DNA of 61,001 nt from Flavobacteriaceae bacterium (GTDB lineage: Bacteria > Bacteroidota > Bacteroidia > Flavobacteriales > Flavobacteriaceae): contig SHWW01000002.1 of assembly GCA_009693635.1 (NCBI GenBank), forward strand, positions 1 through 61,001. Reading direction: 5' to 3'. Made by a program: the position numbers and the translations under genes. The notes beneath the pieces are model-generated. The model saw nothing but the letters and a program-made list of their open reading frames with translations. It searched no databases and was not told where the DNA came from. Positions 51,253-61,001 of this stretch are shown here, piece after piece (positions within the stretch are counted from its first letter, which is position 1; each line of letters starts with the position of its first letter).

Positions 51253-53199
51253 TTAGCTTTTTCTTGGTCTTCTTTCTCTTGGGGCATCACTAAAACCCTC
51301 CGATCTTCTAGGTGCTCTGTCAGAAGAAAAACCACCCGTTCTTGGAGTAGCACTTCTTCCACCAAAACCACCTTCTCTAGGAGCTGAGTTTCTTCCTCCG
51401 AAACCGCCTTCGCGAGGAGCAGCACTTCTTTCGCCTCTATATCCGGCAGAACTTTCTCTTCTTGGCGCAAAACTTCCTTCTCTTCTTGGAGCAGAACTTC
51501 TTTCACTACCTGAGCGACCTCCGCCAAAACCACCACCAGAACTTCTTCCGTTGTGATCACGTCTTCCGCCACCATCATTTTTAGAAATTTCAACATTGAT
51601 TCTACGTCCTTCTAATTGAACGTTATTCAATACTTCCATTACTTTGTCTGAATGTTCAGGGTCAGTATTAAAGAAAGAGAAACCTTCTTTTACATCTACT
51701 TTGAAAACATCATCACGACCAAGGTCTAATGTTTCTTTCAAGTAATCTTTCAAAGACATCCAATCGAAATTGTCTCTAGATCCAATATTAACGAAATAAC
51801 GCACTGCGCCATTGTTGTTATTTTCTCTTGGAGCACCCTCTCTATCATCACGGTCACGTCTTTCAGAACCGGAAGATTGATTAGAAATATCTCTATTTTT
51901 TTTGTAATATGCGATGAAACGGTTGAATTCAACAGAAACCATTTTCTTGATTAGTTCTTCTTTCGATAAACCTTCAAGTACATTGTTAATCGCAGGAAGA
52001 TAGTTGTCAATTTCGTGATCAACTTCTGTTTCTTTAATTTTGTTTGCTAAGTGCAACAATTGAATTTCGCAAATTTCGATTCCTGAAGGAATTGTTTTTT
52101 CTTCAAATTTTTGTTTGATGATTCTTTCAATTGAAGAAATTTTACGCAATTCGCTTTTTGTTACAATTACGATAGAAGTTCCAAGTTTTCCTGCTCTTCC
52201 TGTTCGTCCTGAACGGTGATTGTAAGTTTCAATTTCATCAGGCAATTGATAATTTACAACGTGTGTAATATTATCAACGTCAATTCCGCGAGCAGCAACA
52301 TCAGTTGCTACAAGCATTTGGATTTGGCGACCACGGAACGATTTCATAACTCCATCTCGTTGTGCTTGAGATAAATCTCCGTGCAATGCGGCAGCACTAT
52401 AACCGTCTTCAATTAATTTTTCAGCAACTGCTTGTGTGTCACGTTTAGTTCTGCAAAAAACAACCGAAAAAATATCTGGATTAGCATCTGCTAAACGTTT
52501 TAAAGCTTCATAACGATCACGAGCATTTACAAGGTAAAATTCGTGTGAAACTGTTGCAGAACCTGAGTTTTTAGTACCAACAGTAATTTCCACTGGATTA
52601 TGCATGAATTGTTTTCCTATTCTTGCAACCTCAGCTGGCATAGTTGCTGAAAACAACCACGTGCTTTTGTCATCTGGAGTAGTCGAAAGGATGTTTACGA
52701 TATCTTCGTAAAAACCCATGTTTAACATTTCATCTGCTTCGTCAAGAATACAGTAATTAATTTGAGAAATGTTCACCAAACCTCTGTTAATCATATCTTG
52801 TATTCTTCCTGGAGTAGCCACAATAATTTGAGCTCCTCTTTTAATGTCTCTGGCTTGTTCTGTAATGCTAGCTCCACCGTAAACTGCTACCACATTAATA
52901 CCTTTTTCGTATTTAGAGTAGTTTTTAATCTCGTTGGTAATCTGCAAACATAATTCGCGTGTTGGAGATAAAATTAATGCTTGTGTATTTCTATTGTTGG
53001 CATCAATTTTCTGAATAACTGGAAAACCAAAAGCTGCCGTTTTCCCTGTCCCTGTCTGAGCCAACGCAACTAAATCTGTATCTTTTTCCAATAATAGGGG
53101 AATCGCTTTCTCCTGTACTTCGGTCGGATTCTCAAATCCTAGATCTAAAATCGCCTTCAGTAACGATTCACTCAATCCTAATTGTTCAAATTTATTCAT
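51253..53199 (-). CDS. DEAD-box RNA helicase with DbpA-type RNA-binding domain and RGG-rich tail
   Basis: AQTGTGKTAAF, LDEADEMLNMGF, HRSGRTGRAG, YFVNIGSRDNFDWMSLKDYL, low-complexity GGFGGR/APRR tail. Confidence 0.95.
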   Translation of the reverse strand: MNKFEQLGLSESLLKAILDLGFENPTEVQEKAIPLLLEKDTDLVALAQTGTGKTAAFGFPVIQKIDANNRNTQALILSPTRELCLQITNEIKNYSKYEKGINVVAVYGGASITEQARDIKRGAQIIVATPGRIQDMINRGLVNISQINYCILDEADEMLNMGFYEDIVNILSTTPDDKSTWLFSATMPAEVARIGKQFMHNPVEITVGTKNSGSATVSHEFYLVNARDRYEALKRLADANPDIFSVVFCRTKRDTQAVAEKLIEDGYSAAALHGDLSQAQRDGVMKSFRGRQIQMLVATDVAARGIDVDNITHVVNYQLPDEIETYNHRSGRTGRAGKLGTSIVIVTKSELRKISSIERIIKQKFEEKTIPSGIEICEIQLLHLANKIKETEVDHEIDNYLPAINNVLEGLSKEELIKKMVSVEFNRFIAYYKKNRDISNQSSGSERRDRDDREGAPRENNNNGAVRYFVNIGSRDNFDWMSLKDYLKETLDLGRDDVFKVDVKEGFSFFNTDPEHSDKVMEVLNNVQLEGRRINVEISKNDGGGRRDHNGRSSGGGFGGGRSGSERSSAPRREGSFAPRRESSAGYRGERSAAPREGGFGGRNSAPREGGFGGRSATPRTGGFSSDRAPRRSEGFSDAPRERRPRKS

Positions 53200-53363
53200 A
53201 TAGTATTTTAAATATTTTGCAAAAGTACGGCTTATATTTGTTAATAACTAATGGTTTTATTAGAATTGATGTTTTATTAATAATTGATAATCAGGTTTTT
53301 AGAATTAATAATGATAAAAATTGTTCATAATTACAACTTCGTTTTAAGAGAAAAGGTTGAAAA

Positions 53364-53939
53364 TTAAATATTTTGAAGAAAATCTAAAAGTGCTTTGGTC
53401 GCTTTTCCACGATGGCTAATTTCATTTTTCACTTCTAATGCTAGTTGAGCAAATGTTTTATCATAATTTGTTGGTTTAAATATTGGGTCATAACCAAAAC
53501 CTCCTTTTCCGATTTTTTTGGTTATGATTTCTCCTGAAGCAATTCCTGTGAATAGGTGTTGTTTTCCATTTAAATTCAATGCAATGACTGTTTTAAATTG
53601 AGCCGTTCTATTGGTTTTATCGGCTAATTCATCAAGTAATTTATTCATATTATCATCTGCATTTCTTTGTTCTCCAGCATATCGAGCAGAATAAACACCT
53701 GGTTCTCCATTTAAGGCTTCCACTTCCAACCCAGTATCATCGGCAAAACAATCAAAACCATATTTTTGAGTAATGTAATTGGCTTTCATAATCGAGTTTC
53801 CTTCAATAGTTTCAGAAGTTTCAGGGATTTCTTCCAAGCAACCGATGCTTTCCAAACTTAAAATTCGGATAGATTCAGGAAGCATACTCTGAATTTCAAG
53901 TATTTTATTTTTATTATTAGAAGCGAAAACTATTTTCAT
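53364..53939 (-). CDS. rdgB: RdgB/HAM1 non-canonical purine NTP pyrophosphatase
   Basis: FASNNKNKILEIQ, FADDTGLEVEALNGEPGVYSARYAGE, SHRGKAT. Confidence 0.95.
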   Translation of the reverse strand: MKIVFASNNKNKILEIQSMLPESIRILSLESIGCLEEIPETSETIEGNSIMKANYITQKYGFDCFADDTGLEVEALNGEPGVYSARYAGEQRNADDNMNKLLDELADKTNRTAQFKTVIALNLNGKQHLFTGIASGEIITKKIGKGGFGYDPIFKPTNYDKTFAQLALEVKNEISHRGKATKALLDFLQNI

Positions 53940-54064
53940 ATATCTTTTTAAGAGTTCAAAGATACTAAGGAATCTGAATTAAATAAAAACCTTACTGAAA
54001 ATGATTAGCCCCAGATAGTGTCTAACTTTTTTAGGACATGTTTAAATTCGAAGTGGTTTTTTTT

Positions 54065-54973
54065 TTAAACTAAATAAATTTTGTTTGATTTGAATATCAA
54101 GAAAAATCCAATAATAATAAAAGGAATACTTAGCCATTGTCCAGTTGAAAATACGCCTAAATCGCTTTCAAAACCACCTTGACTTTCTTTCATAAATTCA
54201 ACTACAAATCGAACGGACCACAACATTACTAGAAACATTCCCAATAAATATCCTTGTTTTTCTCTTGCATTTGTTTTCCAATACATAAAATATAAAACGG
54301 CAAATACAAAAATATAGCTGATGGATTCGTATAATTGTGTTGGGAGTTTTGCTGGTACTTGCGCTAATAAATCTGCAAACTGAGGATTGGTTGCAATGGC
54401 ATTATACGCTTCTTTTGGATTTGCTATTTTTGTGGCATTTACGGCTTCTCTTGAACTGAAATAATCCCTCACAAATTGAATCCCAAATGGTGAAGTGGTT
54501 TCGTGACCTACAATTTCAGAGTTGAAAAAATTACCAATTCTCACAAATACTGCTCCACTTGCCACAGGAATTACCACACGATCTAAAACCCATAAAAGCG
54601 GTTTTTTCATGATGTTTTTACTGAAGAAATACATCGCAAGGATAATTCCAATTGCCGCTCCGTGACTTGCCAATCCTAGAAAACCTGTAAATTCAAACTT
54701 TGGAGAAAAACGAAATGGCAATAAAATTTCAGCTAAATGATTTCTGAAATATTCCCAATCGTAGAAGAAAACGTGTCCCAATCTAGCACCCAATAATGTG
54801 GCTAAAACCGTCCAGATAAACAAAGAATCTAATTTTTCAATAGGCTCATTTTCACGATCAAATATTTTTTTCATAATGTACCAGCCCAAACCAAAGGCAA
54901 CTACAAACATTAAGCTGTAATATCGAACCATAAAAAAACCTAAATCGATACCTTCTGAAGGATTCCAAACCAT
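54065..54973 (-). CDS. lgt: Prolipoprotein diacylglyceryl transferase
   Basis: GARLGHVFFYDWEYF, VRIGNFFNSEIVG, PTQLYESI. Confidence 0.95.
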   Translation of the reverse strand: MVWNPSEGIDLGFFMVRYYSLMFVVAFGLGWYIMKKIFDRENEPIEKLDSLFIWTVLATLLGARLGHVFFYDWEYFRNHLAEILLPFRFSPKFEFTGFLGLASHGAAIGIILAMYFFSKNIMKKPLLWVLDRVVIPVASGAVFVRIGNFFNSEIVGHETTSPFGIQFVRDYFSSREAVNATKIANPKEAYNAIATNPQFADLLAQVPAKLPTQLYESISYIFVFAVLYFMYWKTNAREKQGYLLGMFLVMLWSVRFVVEFMKESQGGFESDLGVFSTGQWLSIPFIIIGFFLIFKSNKIYLV

Positions 54974-55047
54974 GATTGAAACGTTTTTAATTATTTAATT
55001 GTGGTAAAAATAGATAAAATACTATAAAGTGTCGGCACAAAATAAAG

Positions 55048-55299
55048 TTAATGTTTGTGTGAACACTTTTTATCGGGAACGGGATCAAAACCAGATTTGC
55101 CCCAAGGATGGCAACTGAAAATTCTTTTTATTCCGAGAAATCCACCATGAAACAAACCATGAATTTTAAATGCTTCTAGAAAATAGGAAGAACAAGTAGG
55201 TTCAAACCTGCAAACGGAAGGTGTAAACGGGGAAATTGCAGTTTGATAAAACCGAATAAGTAACACAAATGGAAAAATAAGTATTTTTGATAATGACAT
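55048..55299 (-). CDS. yidD: Membrane protein insertion efficiency factor
   Basis: [33 protein letters not shown]. Confidence 0.94.
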   Translation of the reverse strand: MSLSKILIFPFVLLIRFYQTAISPFTPSVCRFEPTCSSYFLEAFKIHGLFHGGFLGIKRIFSCHPWGKSGFDPVPDKKCSHKH

Positions 55300-55320
55300 A
55301 TTTTTCTTTTAATCAATTAT

Positions 55321-56799
55321 TTAAATTGTAAACGAAGTACCGTCTTTTCCGTCTTTCAACTGAATTCCAATTTCTAATAATTGGTCTCTAATTTGGTCCG
55401 ACATAGCAAAATCTTTATTGGCACGAGCCTCATTTCTCATTTGAATTAGCATGTTCACAACGCCTTCTAATTTGTCATTGTTGTTTCCAATAGCTTTTTC
55501 ATCTTCCAACCCCAAAATATCAAAAACAAATCCTTTCATTAATGATGAAAATGAGGTTAAATCGGTTTCTGAAATTGTTTCTTTATTGTCTTTTAATAAA
55601 TTAATAAAGCGAACACCTTCAAAGAGTTGTGCTATTAAAATTGGACTGTTAAAATCATCATTCATGGCTTCATAACATGCGTTTTGCCAGTTCAAAATCG
55701 AAATTGAAGAAGTGGCATTTGCTGCAATATCTTTCAAACTAGCAACGGCTTCCATCAATCGGTAAAATCCTTTTTCTGCAGCCAGAATAGCATCATTGGT
55801 AAAGTCAAGATTGCTTCTGTAATGCGCTTGCAACATAAAAAAACGAGTTACACTTGGCGAAAAAGCCTTGCTTAGAATCGCATTTTCACCCGTAATAATT
55901 TCCATTGGGAGGATATTATTACCCGTTGATTTTGCCATTTTATTACCATTTAAGGTAAGCATATTGGCGTGCATCCAATAATTCACAGGCGTTTGTCCCG
56001 TGCATGCTTCATTTTGTGCAATTTCGCATTCGTGGTGTGGAAATTTCAAATCCATTCCACCTCCGTGAATATCAAAATGATTCCCCAAATATTTCGTACT
56101 CATTGCAGTACATTCCAAGTGCCAACCTGGAAATCCATCGCTCCAAGGCGAAGGCCAACGCATAATGTGCTGCGGTTCTGCTTTTTTCCAAAGTGCAAAA
56201 TCTTGCGGGTTTCTCTTATCCGATTGTCCATCAAGATCGCGAGTATTAGCAAGCATATCTTCTATATTTCGGCCGCTTAACTTCCCGTAATGATTGGTTT
56301 CATTGAATTTCACCACATCAAAATAGACCGAACCATTGGCAATATAACCAATTCCGTTATCAATAATTTTTTTAATTATGGCAATTTGTTCAATAATATG
56401 ACCCGTTGCCGTTGGCTCTATACTTGGTGATAAAAAATTATATAATTTCAAAACCTCGTGAAAATCAACCGTATAACGCTGCACAACTTCCATTGGTTCT
56501 AATTGTTCCAATCGTGCTTTCTTCGCAATTTTATCTTCTCCTTCATCAATATCATCTACAATATGCCCAACATCTGTAATATTTCGGACATAGCGAACAT
56601 TATATCCAATGTGTTTCAAATACCTAAATATCACATCAAAAGACATAAAAGTACGAACATTTCCAAGATGCACATTACTATAAACAGTAGGTCCACAAAC
56701 ATACATTCCCACATTTCCTTCGTTAATAGGTGTAAAAATTTCCTTCTCAGCAGAAAGAGAATTGTATATTTTTAAGGTTTGTGTTTTATATAATGGCAT
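55321..56799 (-). CDS. cysS: Cysteinyl-tRNA synthetase
   Basis: [20 protein letters not shown] (HIGH-like), [20 protein letters not shown] (KMSKS-like). Confidence 0.96.
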   Translation of the reverse strand: MPLYKTQTLKIYNSLSAEKEIFTPINEGNVGMYVCGPTVYSNVHLGNVRTFMSFDVIFRYLKHIGYNVRYVRNITDVGHIVDDIDEGEDKIAKKARLEQLEPMEVVQRYTVDFHEVLKLYNFLSPSIEPTATGHIIEQIAIIKKIIDNGIGYIANGSVYFDVVKFNETNHYGKLSGRNIEDMLANTRDLDGQSDKRNPQDFALWKKAEPQHIMRWPSPWSDGFPGWHLECTAMSTKYLGNHFDIHGGGMDLKFPHHECEIAQNEACTGQTPVNYWMHANMLTLNGNKMAKSTGNNILPMEIITGENAILSKAFSPSVTRFFMLQAHYRSNLDFTNDAILAAEKGFYRLMEAVASLKDIAANATSSISILNWQNACYEAMNDDFNSPILIAQLFEGVRFINLLKDNKETISETDLTSFSSLMKGFVFDILGLEDEKAIGNNNDKLEGVVNMLIQMRNEARANKDFAMSDQIRDQLLEIGIQLKDGKDGTSFTI

Positions 56800-56846
56800 T
56801 GTTAAATGTTTATTTGGTTAATTGTTTAAAACAATTAAACTTTACT

Positions 56847-57557
56847 TCAAAATTTAGTGTCCAAACGAATATAATCCAAAAATTCTCTGCGTGTTTGTTC
56901 GGTTTTAAATTTTCCACCAAATTCAGACGTTACTGTGCTACTTTCTATATCTTTTATTCCTCTTGAATTCACGCACAAATGTTTGGCATCAATCACACAT
57001 GCTACATCTTCAGTTCCTAAAGCAATTTGCAATTCTTGAACAATTTGCATTGTCAATCGTTCTTGAACTTGAGGTCTTTTGGCATAATGATCCACTATTC
57101 TATTCATCTTTGAAAGTCCAATTACGCGACCATTTGAAATATAAGCCACATGAGCTTTACCAATAATAGGTAGCAAATGGTGTTCGCAAGTAGAATAAAG
57201 TGTGATGTTTTTTTCAACAAGCATTTCGCCATATTTATAATTATTTTCAAACGAAGAAGCTTTTGGTTTTTTTGTAGGATTCAATCCACCAAAAAGTTCT
57301 TTTACAAACATTTTTGCCACTCGATTTGGTGTGCCTTTCATGCTGTCATCCGTTAAATCTATTCCAAGTGTTGATAGAATATTTTCGACATCTTTTTTGA
57401 TACGTTCAATTTTCTCCTCGTCAGAAATTGCAAAAGCATCTTTTCTTATAGGGTTTTTAGCGTTAGTAGCAATATGGTTGTCTCCTATTTCATCTTGAAA
57501 TTCAGCCTTGTTTATCATTAATTTTAAGATATTATTTTTATATTTTTTAAAGTACAA
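56847..57557 (-). CDS. folE: GTP cyclohydrolase I (paralog 2); start may lie at MINKAEF (about 57518)
   Basis: [47 protein letters not shown]. Confidence 0.95.
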   Translation of the reverse strand: MYFKKYKNNILKLMINKAEFQDEIGDNHIATNAKNPIRKDAFAISDEEKIERIKKDVENILSTLGIDLTDDSMKGTPNRVAKMFVKELFGGLNPTKKPKASSFENNYKYGEMLVEKNITLYSTCEHHLLPIIGKAHVAYISNGRVIGLSKMNRIVDHYAKRPQVQERLTMQIVQELQIALGTEDVACVIDAKHLCVNSRGIKDIESSTVTSEFGGKFKTEQTRREFLDYIRLDTKF

Positions 57558-57674
57558 AGTTACTTAATTAATGTTAAAAAGTATTAAAGTCAAACTATTT
57601 TGAATTTATTTTTTAATTTAGACAAAATATTTCTTGAAAATATTTATATTTAGCCCTTATATCTAAATAATACG

Positions 57675-60600
57675 ATGAAAAAAAATTACGTTTTATTACT
57701 ACTATTTTTTGTTTTTATTGCTAATTCGTATGGACAGACTATTGCTCCTGGATGTTCCACTGCACTTCCATTTTGTGCGGGTACTTCTAGTCAGGGACTT
57801 TCTTTTCCAAATACTACAAATGTTGCTAATGTGGGGAGCTATTCTTGTTTAGGTTCTCAACCTAATCCTGCTTGGTATTATTTACAAATCAGTCAACCTG
57901 GTAATTTAATATTTACAATTAGTCAATTTAATACAGCTGGACAACCAAGAGATGTTGATTTTATTGCTTGGGGACCATTTGTTACTCCCACTTGTGGAGC
58001 TTCTAATTTAAATTTAACAACACAAGTCGGTTGTAGTTATTCTCCTGCTGCTACGGAAAATTTCACAATCAATAATGCTGTAGTTAATCAATATTACATG
58101 GTTCTACTAACCAATTTCTCCAACCAAGCGGGTACAATCACATTAGCACAAACAGGCGGAACAGGTGCAACGAGTTGTGATATTGTTTGTCCACTTACTG
58201 TTTCTGGTGGAGGAGTGTCTGATTGTATTTATACCAATCTAAGAGCAAATTATTTAAATTCATCAACTACGCTTTCAACTTTTCAATGGACTTTTAATGG
58301 GGTTAATATTCCTGCACCTGCTGGTACTTCAAATCCACTTGGTCCGCTCGGTACGAATGTATCTACTACGCAGACTTTTGCCGCAGGTTCTTATTGTGTT
58401 ACTGCAAGAAGTCCAGGTTGTAGTACTTCTCAAACTGCTGTTTGCGCACTCATAAATCTTGGTGTGCCTGTACCGGTTCTCCCTCCAAATGATTTATTAG
58501 CTTGCAACGGTTCAACTTTTAATTTAACTCAAAATACTAGTGTGCTTCTCCAGGGTTTACCTAATCAATCTAATTATGTAGTTAAATATAATGTAAGTGC
58601 TATTAATGCTCAAACAAATATTTCACCTATTTCACCGGCTTTACAAACTGTTTTTCCTGGTTCTCAAGGTCAGAGAATTTATGCAACAGTAACAGATAGA
58701 ACAGGTGTCTATTGTACTGCAGTTGTTTCATTTACATTGGGTTTCCAATTTTGTGCTTTTTCAACAACCAATTCAGGACCAATTTGTTCGGGAAGTACAT
58801 TTAATCTTACCGCCACTGATCCAGGTCAAGGTCCGGTTACTTATGCTTGGACTGGTCCAAATGGTTTTAGTGCTATAGGTTCTAATGTTAACAATATTCC
58901 TACTCCAACAGGAGCACCTCCTTTTAATTATGTTTGTACAGCTACTATTACTGCTGGTGGTGCTACCTTAATTTCAACCACAACGGTTAATGTTAATGCA
59001 ATTCCTGTTGCCACTGCTACTCCATTATCAAGTTCAATTTGTACCGGTCTAACAACTGATATTTCATTAGGCAGTAATGTTTCTGGAACTACATTCACTT
59101 GGACTGCAACTCAAACTAATGCCTTCGGATCTTCTGCTAATAACGGTCTAAATATCGCTCAAGCATTATCCACATCTGGTAATACAATAGGTACTGTAGC
59201 ATACACCATTACTCCAACAGCAAACGGGTGTATAGGGACTTCAATTCTTTCAACTATTACAGTAAAACCATTACCTGTTGCTATTGCAACACCCACACCA
59301 GTAACAATATGTTCGGGCTCTAACTCCAATATTATATTAACAAGTTCTCCAACAGGTGCTTCATTTGCATGGACTGCAGTTCAAACTGATACTTCAGGAG
59401 CCTCTGCAAGTAATGGTTCATCAATTGTTCAAGCATTGACTGCTTCAGGAAATTTTATTGGTTCTGTTGATTATTCTATTACACCTACATTAAATTCTTG
59501 TGTTGGACTTCCAATTCATTCTATAATTACCGTAAACCCTACTCCCGTTGCAGTTGCTACTCCTGTTTCAACTACAATATGTTCAGGTTCTGCAACAAAT
59601 ATCTTACTTTCAAGTTTAGTTACTGGAGCTACATTTGCATGGACTGTATCTCAAAATAATGTTTCAGGTGCAAGTGCGGGAAATGGAACTTCTATTCTAC
59701 AAACATTAACTTCTACTTCAGCCAATCCAGGTTCGGTAGTTTATTCAATAACACCAACTGCAAATGGATGTCTAGGAGCACCTATTACTATTACAATCAA
59801 TATTACAACAGTTCCAACAGCTGCCATCACCTATGCAGGAACCCCATTTTGCACAACATTAACAACAGGACAATCGGTTACCTTAACAGGAACAGCTGCT
59901 TACACAGGTGGAGTTTACAGTTCAACAGTAGGATTAACAATAGATGCTGTAACAGGAGCTATTACCCCAAGTACGAGTACTCCTGGAAGTTATTTAGTTA
60001 CGTATACCGTTCTTGCAAGTGCAGGATGTTCTGCAGTTCCAGTTACAACTAACATTGTAATCACTTCAACTCCTACAGCAACTATAATTTATTCAGGAAC
60101 TCCATTTTGCACAACATTAACAACAGGACAATCGGTTACCTTAACAGGAACAGCTGCTTACACAGGTGGAGTTTACAGTTCAACTGTTGGATTAACAATA
60201 GATGCTGTAACAGGAGCTATTATCCCAAGTACGAGTACCCCAGGGAATTATGTAGTAACCTACACGATTGTTTCAGGTGCAGGTTGTTCACAAGTAACTA
60301 CAACTACAAATCTTGTTATTACTAAATCTCCAACAGCTGCCATCACCTATGCAGGAACTCCATTTTGCACAACATTAACAACAGGACAATCGGCTACCTT
60401 AACAGGAACAGCTGCTTATACAGGTGGAGTTTACAGTTCAACAGTAGGATTAACAATAGATGCTGTAACAGGAGCTATTACCCCAAGTACGAGTACTCCT
60501 GGAAATTATGTAGTGACCTATACTATACCTGCAACTGCTGGATGTTCTGTTGTAACAACAACAGCTAATATTGTTATTACAAAAGCTCCTACAGCAACAA

Positions 60601-61001
60601 TAATTTATTCCGGAACGCCATTCTGTACTACCTTAACTACAGGACAAGCCGTTACTTTAAATGGAACAGATGCTTATACAGGTGGAACGTATAGCTCTAC
60701 GGCAGGATTAACGATAAACCCTACCACAGGTTCTGTTACCCCAAGTACGAGTACCCCAGGGAATTATGTAGTAACCTACACGATTGTTTCAGGTGCAGGT
60801 TGTTCACAAGTAACTACAACTACAAATCTTGTTATTACTAAATCTCCAACAGCGACCATTAGTTATTCAGGAACTCCATTTTGCACCACATTAAATTCAG
60901 GACAAGCCGTTACTTTAAATGGAACAGCTGCTTATACAGGTGGAACGTATAGCTCTACGGCAGGATTAACGATAAACCCTACCACAGGTTCTGTTACACC
61001 A
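57675..61001 (+). CDS. Large secreted PKD-like/Ig-like repeat protein (adhesin-like), truncated by window end
   Basis: ATG at 57675, signal peptide MKKNYVLLLLFFVFIANSYGQ, open frame of 1109 codons to 61001; absent from ORF track because no stop is in the window. Confidence 0.88.
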   Translation, partial: MKKNYVLLLLFFVFIANSYGQTIAPGCSTALPFCAGTSSQGLSFPNTTNVANVGSYSCLGSQPNPAWYYLQISQPGNLIFTISQFNTAGQPRDVDFIAWGPFVTPTCGASNLNLTTQVGCSYSPAATENFTINNAVVNQYYMVLLTNFSNQAGTITLAQTGGTGATSCDIVCPLTVSGGGVSDCIYTNLRANYLNSSTTLSTFQWTFNGVNIPAPAGTSNPLGPLGTNVSTTQTFAAGSYCVTARSPGCSTSQTAVCALINLGVPVPVLPPNDLLACNGSTFNLTQNTSVLLQGLPNQSNYVVKYNVSAINAQTNISPISPALQTVFPGSQGQRIYATVTDRTGVYCTAVVSFTLGFQFCAFSTTNSGPICSGSTFNLTATDPGQGPVTYAWTGPNGFSAIGSNVNNIPTPTGAPPFNYVCTATITAGGATLISTTTVNVNAIPVATATPLSSSICTGLTTDISLGSNVSGTTFTWTATQTNAFGSSANNGLNIAQALSTSGNTIGTVAYTITPTANGCIGTSILSTITVKPLPVAIATPTPVTICSGSNSNIILTSSPTGASFAWTAVQTDTSGASASNGSSIVQALTASGNFIGSVDYSITPTLNSCVGLPIHSIITVNPTPVAVATPVSTTICSGSATNILLSSLVTGATFAWTVSQNNVSGASAGNGTSILQTLTSTSANPGSVVYSITPTANGCLGAPITITINITTVPTAAITYAGTPFCTTLTTGQSVTLTGTAAYTGGVYSSTVGLTIDAVTGAITPSTSTPGSYLVTYTVLASAGCSAVPVTTNIVITSTPTATIIYSGTPFCTTLTTGQSVTLTGTAAYTGGVYSSTVGLTIDAVTGAIIPSTSTPGNYVVTYTIVSGAGCSQVTTTTNLVITKSPTAAITYAGTPFCTTLTTGQSATLTGTAAYTGGVYSSTVGLTIDAVTGAITPSTSTPGNYVVTYTIPATAGCSVVTTTANIVITKAPTATIIYSGTPFCTTLTTGQAVTLNGTDAYTGGTYSSTAGLTINPTTGSVTPSTSTPGNYVVTYTIVSGAGCSQVTTTTNLVITKSPTATISYSGTPFCTTLNSGQAVTLNGTAAYTGGTYSSTAGLTINPTTGSVTP
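59004..59813 (+). repeat. Three tandem 270-bp (90-aa) PKD-like modules
   Basis: PVATATPLSSSIC..., PVAIATPTPVTIC..., PVAVATPVSTTIC... starting at 59004, 59274, 59544. Confidence 0.8.
59814..61001 (+). repeat. Tandem 258-bp (86-aa) repeats, at least 4.6 copies
   Basis: Units start at 59814, 60072, 60330, 60588, 60846; P-T-A-x-I-x-Y-x-GTPFCTTL...GLTI...PSTSTPG in each. Confidence 0.9.

Noticed and set aside
51240-51596. 118-aa minus-strand ORF rich in Glu/Val/Leu (VLLQEEKEVLRQEEK)
   Set aside because: Alternate frame of the RGG-encoding repeats of the DEAD-box helicase; biased composition explained by the repeat.
59768-60568. Three + strand ORFs with MHNINNRTIGYLNRNSC... repeats
   Set aside because: Shadow frame (+2) of the 258-bp repeats inside the large secreted protein; no independent start context.
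1-61001. CRISPR arrays, tRNA/rRNA genes, prophage or IS elements
   Set aside because: None recognised by eye; the only tandem repeats are protein-coding.

Overview
AT-rich chromosomal window from a Flavobacterium-like Bacteroidota. Supporting evidence: SusC/SusD genes, type IX secretion (T9SS) sorting domains, TTTG-N19-TAnnTTTG promoters and DUF4293/TIGR03643 families. Left end: a beta-glucan (laminarin-type) polysaccharide utilization locus with a membrane-bound propeller/Y_Y_Y/LuxR sensor-regulator, SusC, SusD, a surface lipoprotein, GH16, GH3 and GH16. Middle: mostly housekeeping genes (ECF sigma factor, nth, bcp, lpdA, ABC exporter, truA, rho, rsmB-like, kup, rmuC, trmL, two DEAD-box helicases, rdgB, lgt, yidD, cysS, two folE paralogs). 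Right end: a large repeat-bearing secreted protein that runs off the window and is missing from the ORF track. Best second-look items: (i) a tightly coupled five-gene operon, TetR / UbiB-AarF kinase / TIGR03643 / SDR / second FolE, with a near-perfect palindrome over a consensus Bacteroidota promoter; (ii) an ApbE flavin transferase convergent with a T9SS-exported DUF2271 protein carrying a DATSGATST flavinylation-like motif; (iii) a dihydroorotase homolog with a degenerate metal site; (iv) 258-bp adhesin repeats with mosaic, alternating (516-bp) homogenization; (v) an NPNQ-rich disordered insertion in Rho; (vi) a GC-richer intergenic element resembling flavobacterial dispersed repeats. No tRNA, rRNA, CRISPR array or insertion sequence was recognised. 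All family assignments come from reading motifs by eye; no searches were run.
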